Positions 5,548-7,728 of a stretch of DNA of 7,728 nt are shown here, one piece after another. The stretch covers positions 1 through 7,728 of the forward strand of contig CAINDT010000080.1 of NCBI GenBank assembly GCA_903847495.1. The letters run 5' to 3'. The notes beneath the pieces were generated by a model. The model did not search any database and had not been told where the DNA came from. It saw only the letters and a list, made by a program, of their open reading frames with translations. Both the position numbers and the translations under genes were made by a program. The DNA comes from an uncultured Actinomycetes bacterium. Its GTDB lineage: Bacteria > Actinomycetota > Thermoleophilia > Gaiellales > F1-60-MAGs149. Within the stretch, counting starts at the first letter, position 1; each line of letters opens with the position of its first letter.

Positions 5548-6213
5548 TCAGGTGCCGGCGGGCGGGCGGATCTCGAACTCCTCCTGCTCGCGCGCACGCT
5601 GCACGGCGGGCAGAGCATGGAAGCACTCGTAGAACGCGCCGAGCGCCGCATCGTCCCACCACGGTGCGTCCGTGAGGCGTGTCCAGCGGATCAGCATGCC
5701 GAGGAAGATGTCGTCCACCCCGGGCTCCTCACCGCGGACGAACGGGGTGCCGTTCCCGTACCAGGCGGCGCATCGATCGCGTAGGTCGAGGAGATCGCGA
5801 TTGCCACGGACTGCGACCGATCGCATGCCGGATTCATCATCGGCGAAGCGCTGGGGATAGCGCGCCCGGAGGATCGCCACCTGCACCGTGTTCGTCAGAA
5901 AGGTCAGGCGCGCCAGCGCCTCGATGCGCGCCGCGGTTCCGATCGCAGGGATCAGGCTGTCGCGCCCGGCGCGCTCCGCCAGCGCCAGACAGATCGCGGC
6001 AGACTCCGTCTGCACGGTCCCGTCGGGCCAGACCAGCGTCGGGATGCGCCCGCTCGGGTTGAGGTGCAGATAGTCGGCGGGCTCGACCGGAACCGAGTTG
6101 TCGTCGCGCACCACGCGCACGAGCTCGTGCGGCACGCCCGTCTCCTCAAGCAGGATGTGTGGCGCGAACGAGCCGGCGCCGGGCAGGAAGAAGAGGCGGG
6201 CGATGTCGGTCAT
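5548..6213 (-). CDS. Glutathione S-transferase-like protein
   Basis: This 221-residue protein has the two-domain GST fold and is cytoplasmic. The N-terminal thioredoxin-like half contains FFLPGAGSFAPHILLEE (8-24), LNPSGRIPTL (51-60) with the conserved cis-Pro P58, and TESAAI (69-74), where E70-S71 would contact the gamma-glutamyl group of glutathione. The helical C-terminal half includes a VDDIFLG segment (166-172), resembling the GST N-capping box. In beta-class GSTs the loop usually reads PGACS with a catalytic Cys. Here that Cys is Gly14, leaving Ser15 as the likely thiol-stabilising residue. The thiol substrate is uncertain, since most actinomycetes make mycothiol rather than glutathione. 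The ATG is supported by a -10 box 6 nt upstream. It is convergent with the gcdH pair (9 nt between stops) and divergent from the ABM gene. Confidence 0.88.
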   Translation of the reverse strand: MTDIARLFFLPGAGSFAPHILLEETGVPHELVRVVRDDNSVPVEPADYLHLNPSGRIPTLVWPDGTVQTESAAICLALAERAGRDSLIPAIGTAARIEALARLTFLTNTVQVAILRARYPQRFADDESGMRSVAVRGNRDLLDLRDRCAAWYGNGTPFVRGEEPGVDDIFLGMLIRWTRLTDAPWWDDAALGAFYECFHALPAVQRAREQEEFEIRPPAGT

Positions 6214-6219
6214 GCGCGC

Positions 6220-6225
6220 ACTGTA
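6220..6225 (-). promoter_or_regulatory. -10 box of the GST-like gene, leaderless type
   Basis: TACAGT on the minus strand is followed by 6 nt (GCGCGC) and ATG at 6213. At 17 nt spacing the upstream hexamer is CTGGCG, a poor -35 match (three of six). The 56-nt divergent region must also hold the promoter of the ABM gene. For that gene only a weak GACGAT at 6236-6241 is visible. Confidence 0.5.
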
Positions 6226-6257
6226 CCGGGCGTGCGACGATGCGCCAGAACACCGAC

Positions 6258-6263
6258 GAGGAG
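6258..6263 (+). promoter_or_regulatory. Ribosome binding site fixing the ABM gene start
   Basis: GAGGAG lies 6 nt before GTG at 6270. It selects this start over upstream in-frame ATG codons and shows that this gene is translated from a led mRNA. Confidence 0.65.
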
Positions 6264-6269
6264 CACCCC

Positions 6270-6557
6270 GTGGCCTACTGCATCGCCGTCCGCTGGACGA
6301 TCAATCCGGGTGAGGAGCAGCGCGTGCGCGAGCTGGCCGAATCCATGCTGGCACCGTCGAACGCGGAGCCCGGCTGCCAGGCGTACATCCTCCACACCGA
6401 TCCTGCCGACCCGTCGCAGCTGTTCCTCTACGAGCAGTACGACGACGAGGCGGCGTTTCAGGCGCACTGCGAGTCGCCCCACTTCCTCGCCACCGTCGCC
6501 GCGGAGATCGCGCCGCGCCTCAGCGAGCGACGCCTCGAGATCTACGAGACCGTCTAG
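6270..6557 (+). CDS. Antibiotic biosynthesis monooxygenase (ABM) domain protein
   Basis: This small 95-residue protein has a ferredoxin-like alpha/beta ABM fold, usually a dimer. The domain is seen from AYCIAVRWTINPGEEQ at the N-terminus, through EPGC (33-36), to LFLYEQYDDEAAFQAHCESPHF (51-72), the family's signature strand and helix. Members include quinol and anthrone monooxygenases, YgiN-like quinol oxygenases and heme-degrading IsdG types. No substrate-specific residues can be read here, and despite the name most members have nothing to do with antibiotics. I chose GTG at 6270 because GAGGAG (6258-6263) stands 6 nt upstream and because the domain begins immediately after it. Longer in-frame starts at 6159 run across the GST promoter and lack family similarity. 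The gene is divergently arranged with the GST-like gene. Confidence 0.85.
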   Translation: MAYCIAVRWTINPGEEQRVRELAESMLAPSNAEPGCQAYILHTDPADPSQLFLYEQYDDEAAFQAHCESPHFLATVAAEIAPRLSERRLEIYETV

Positions 6558-6657
6558 CGAGATCGCGATCGGGTCGGTGCTCTGCTGAAGGATCCTTCCG
6601 ACTGCGTTCGTCGTCGCACGGTCCGGCTGGCGCCCGCGTCTCCCTCTACGGCTGGGA

Positions 6658-7416
6658 TTAGGCCACGCACCAGCCGCTCGTCACGGCACCATTGGGGCAC
6701 GTGGTGTTGCTCCACGTGACGCCGATGACGTTCGCCATCTTGGGTCGGGTCAGGTTCGACCCAGTCAAGTTGGTGCCCGTCAGGTTCGCGTACGACAGAT
6801 TTGCGCCGGACGCCAGGTTGGCGACGACCACTGCATAAGAGAGGTCTGCGTACGACAGGTTCGCGAACCAGAGCTTGCCGTAGGAGAAGTCGGCGTAGGA
6901 GAGCTCGGCGTACGAGAGGTTGGCGTAGGACAAATCCGCGTATGTGAGATCGGCGCCGCTCAGATTCGCACCGGAGAAGTTCGCGTAGGCGAGGCTCGCG
7001 CCCGATAGATCCGCCGAGGTGAGATCGGCCCCCGCGCAGTTGGGGACGCAGGAGGTCCCGCCGCTCTGCCGGGTGGAGGTCTTCGGCGATCGGTCGAAGC
7101 GCGCACCTCGCAGCCTGGCACCGCGCAGATCCACGTGCTTGAGGATGGCCCCGCGGAAATCGGCCCCTCGCAGATCCGCGCCTCGGAGGTCCGCGCCTCG
7201 GAGGTCGGCGCCGCTGAAGCGCGCGTTCCGGAGGTTGCCATGTGTCTCCACCGTCCACTGATGGACGACACCGCGGCAATCGGCCCCGGGTCCCAGTTCG
7301 CAGGTCTTGATACCGGTGCCGATCGTCGTGCTGGTCTCGGCCTGGGCCAGTCCGGGACCCGCCAGCGCGAGGACGGAGACGCACAGGACGACGACACCGC
7401 GGATGATCGAGTGCAT
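6658..7416 (-). CDS. Secreted pentapeptide-repeat protein
   Basis: This 252-residue exported protein is predicted to fold as a right-handed quadrilateral beta-helix. The signal peptide MHSIIRGVVVLCVSVLALAG ends in GLAQA, cut after residue 26. C12 is preceded by Leu, so it is not a lipobox. After an N-terminal stretch with C39 and C47, repeat block 1 (about 60-109) is of ADLRG type and strongly basic. An 18-residue insert (110-127) carries C123 and C127. Block 2 (128-224) is A(D/N)LSY/SG type with Tyr or Phe in eight consecutive repeats (159-194). The tail NVIGVTWSNTTCPNG...WC (229-250) resembles a C-terminal motif common in secreted pentapeptide proteins of actinomycetes. Function is unknown. 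The gyrase-inhibiting Qnr/MfpA proteins share the fold but are cytoplasmic, so that role is unlikely. The ATG has a -10 box 6 nt upstream. Confidence 0.88.
   Translation of the reverse strand: MHSIIRGVVVLCVSVLALAGPGLAQAETSTTIGTGIKTCELGPGADCRGVVHQWTVETHGNLRNARFSGADLRGADLRGADLRGADFRGAILKHVDLRGARLRGARFDRSPKTSTRQSGGTSCVPNCAGADLTSADLSGASLAYANFSGANLSGADLTYADLSYANLSYAELSYADFSYGKLWFANLSYADLSYAVVVANLASGANLSYANLTGTNLTGSNLTRPKMANVIGVTWSNTTCPNGAVTSGWCVA
7166..7210 (-). repeat. Three tandem 15-bp repeats in the pentapeptide gene
   Basis: Three near-identical 15-bp units (7166-7180, 7181-7195, 7196-7210) encode consecutive ADLRG-type pentapeptides. The last two differ by a single base. Such identity at DNA level suggests recent unit duplication and a place where the repeat number could slip. 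Confidence 0.7.
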
Positions 7417-7422
7417 GCCGGG

Positions 7423-7428
7423 AGCGTA
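7423..7428 (-). promoter_or_regulatory. -10 box of the pentapeptide gene, leaderless type
   Basis: TACGCT on the minus strand is followed by 6 nt (CCCGGC) and ATG at 7416. No recognisable -35 hexamer lies at normal spacing. The position predicts an mRNA starting at the ATG. Confidence 0.5.
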
Positions 7429-7530
7429 GCGGGCGCCCCTGTGTCTCCGCAGTCGGCCGCATCACCCATCACCGTTGTCAGCGCATCTCGGAGGACTCGC
7501 ACGTGCAGGGGCAACGGCTGCTGGCGAATG

Positions 7531-7558
7531 CGAAAGCCGCCCCGTGAGGCGGCTTTCG
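7531..7558 (-). terminator. Intrinsic-type terminator after tRNA-Val
   Basis: A perfect 11-bp stem (CGAAAGCCGCC and GGCGGCTTTCG) closes a 6-nt loop. It begins 34 nt beyond the tRNA 3' end, reading on the minus strand. The AAAG/CTTT ends of the stem give the short U-run usual for tRNA terminators in high-GC bacteria. The hairpin is symmetric, so it could act in both directions. It separates the tRNA from the pentapeptide promoter. Confidence 0.82.
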
Positions 7559-7592
7559 GTGACGTCCGGGCGGACTCCCTGTGGAGACCGAG

Positions 7593-7665
7593 TGGGCGAT
7601 ACTGGGCTCGAACCAGTGACCCCCGCCTTGTCGAGGCGGTGCTCTACCAACTGAGCTAATCGCCC
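7593..7665 (-). tRNA. tRNA-Val (anticodon GAC)
   Basis: The 73-nt sequence folds as a complete cloverleaf. The acceptor stem is GGGCGAT/ATCGCCC, the D arm is GCTC-AGTTGGTA-GAGC, and the anticodon stem CCGCC/GGCGG holds the loop TCGACAA. A 5-nt variable loop GGGTC follows, then the T arm ACTGG-TTCGAGC-CCAGT and discriminator A. The loop reads anticodon GAC, which decodes GUC (and GUU) as valine. The 3' CCA is not encoded and must be added by the CCA-adding enzyme. Confidence 0.96.
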
Positions 7666-7677
7666 GGACCGAACGCG

Positions 7678-7683
7678 AATCTA
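7678..7683 (-). promoter_or_regulatory. Possible -10 box of tRNA-Val
   Basis: TAGATT on the minus strand lies 12 nt before the mature tRNA 5' end, which would leave a 5' leader of about 6 nt for RNase P. No convincing -35 hexamer is found at 16-18 nt spacing. Confidence 0.45.
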
Positions 7684-7728
7684 TCAGAACCCGGCGGCAC
7701 CGCGACGAGGTCAGACGAGCTCGATCGG

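Noticed and set aside
6159..6269. Longer in-frame start for the ABM-domain gene
   Set aside because: The extra 37 residues are Arg-rich, run through the GST gene start and promoter, and have no family similarity. The GTG at 6270 has a good Shine-Dalgarno and gives the usual length.
6561..6598. Short perfect palindromes GATCGCGATC and GAAGGATCCTTC between the ABM and pentapeptide genes
   Set aside because: They have no loop to form a stable hairpin and no U-run, and short palindromes are expected in this composition. I see no terminator or other element in 6558-6657.
7381..7386. Possible lipoprotein Cys (C12) in the pentapeptide protein's signal peptide
   Set aside because: The residue before Cys is Leu where a lipobox needs Gly, Ala or Ser, and a good signal peptidase I site (AQA) follows at residue 26.

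Overview
The window is high-GC (roughly two thirds G+C by eye) chromosomal DNA with densely packed genes and strong G/C preference at third codon positions. Several features suggest an actinomycete of the Thermoleophilia/Solirubrobacterales type: the form of isoleucyl-tRNA synthetase, a glutaryl-CoA dehydrogenase, secreted proteins of Gly/Ala/Ser/Thr-rich composition, a secreted pentapeptide-repeat protein ending in a WSNTTCP-type motif, and TAnnnT -10 boxes placed directly ahead of start codons. This placement is inferred from protein character, since there is no rRNA or other marker gene. I see no mobile element, CRISPR array, phage gene or integration scar.

Layout. From 3881 down to position 1 the minus strand carries five genes in a row: a secreted protein with a calcium-binding-type Asp repeat, a serine hydrolase of the beta-lactamase/esterase family, a zinc-ribbon Nudix hydrolase, a 64-residue unknown protein, and the first 116 codons of isoleucyl-tRNA synthetase (ileS). 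From 3995 the plus strand carries glutaryl-CoA dehydrogenase and, overlapping its stop codon by 4 nt, a 121-residue unknown protein. A glutathione S-transferase-like gene (minus, 6213-5548) converges on that pair and is divergent from an antibiotic-biosynthesis-monooxygenase (ABM) domain gene (plus, 6270-6557). The right end (minus strand) holds a secreted pentapeptide-repeat protein, an intrinsic terminator and tRNA-Val(GAC).

How the parts relate. Most genes look like independent housekeeping or accessory functions rather than one pathway. Two real couplings are visible. Glutaryl-CoA dehydrogenase and its small partner share a GTGA stop/start overlap. The serine hydrolase, Nudix, 64-residue and ileS genes are closely spaced on one strand.

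The most distinctive signals are regulatory. Four genes have a TAnnnT hexamer exactly 6 nt upstream of ATG, which predicts leaderless mRNAs. One of these promoters, that of the serine hydrolase, lies inside a 44-nt near-perfect inverted repeat that also contains the start codon. I found no convincing new multi-gene system. The palindrome, the aromatic-ladder pentapeptide protein and the coupled small protein are the items most worth following.
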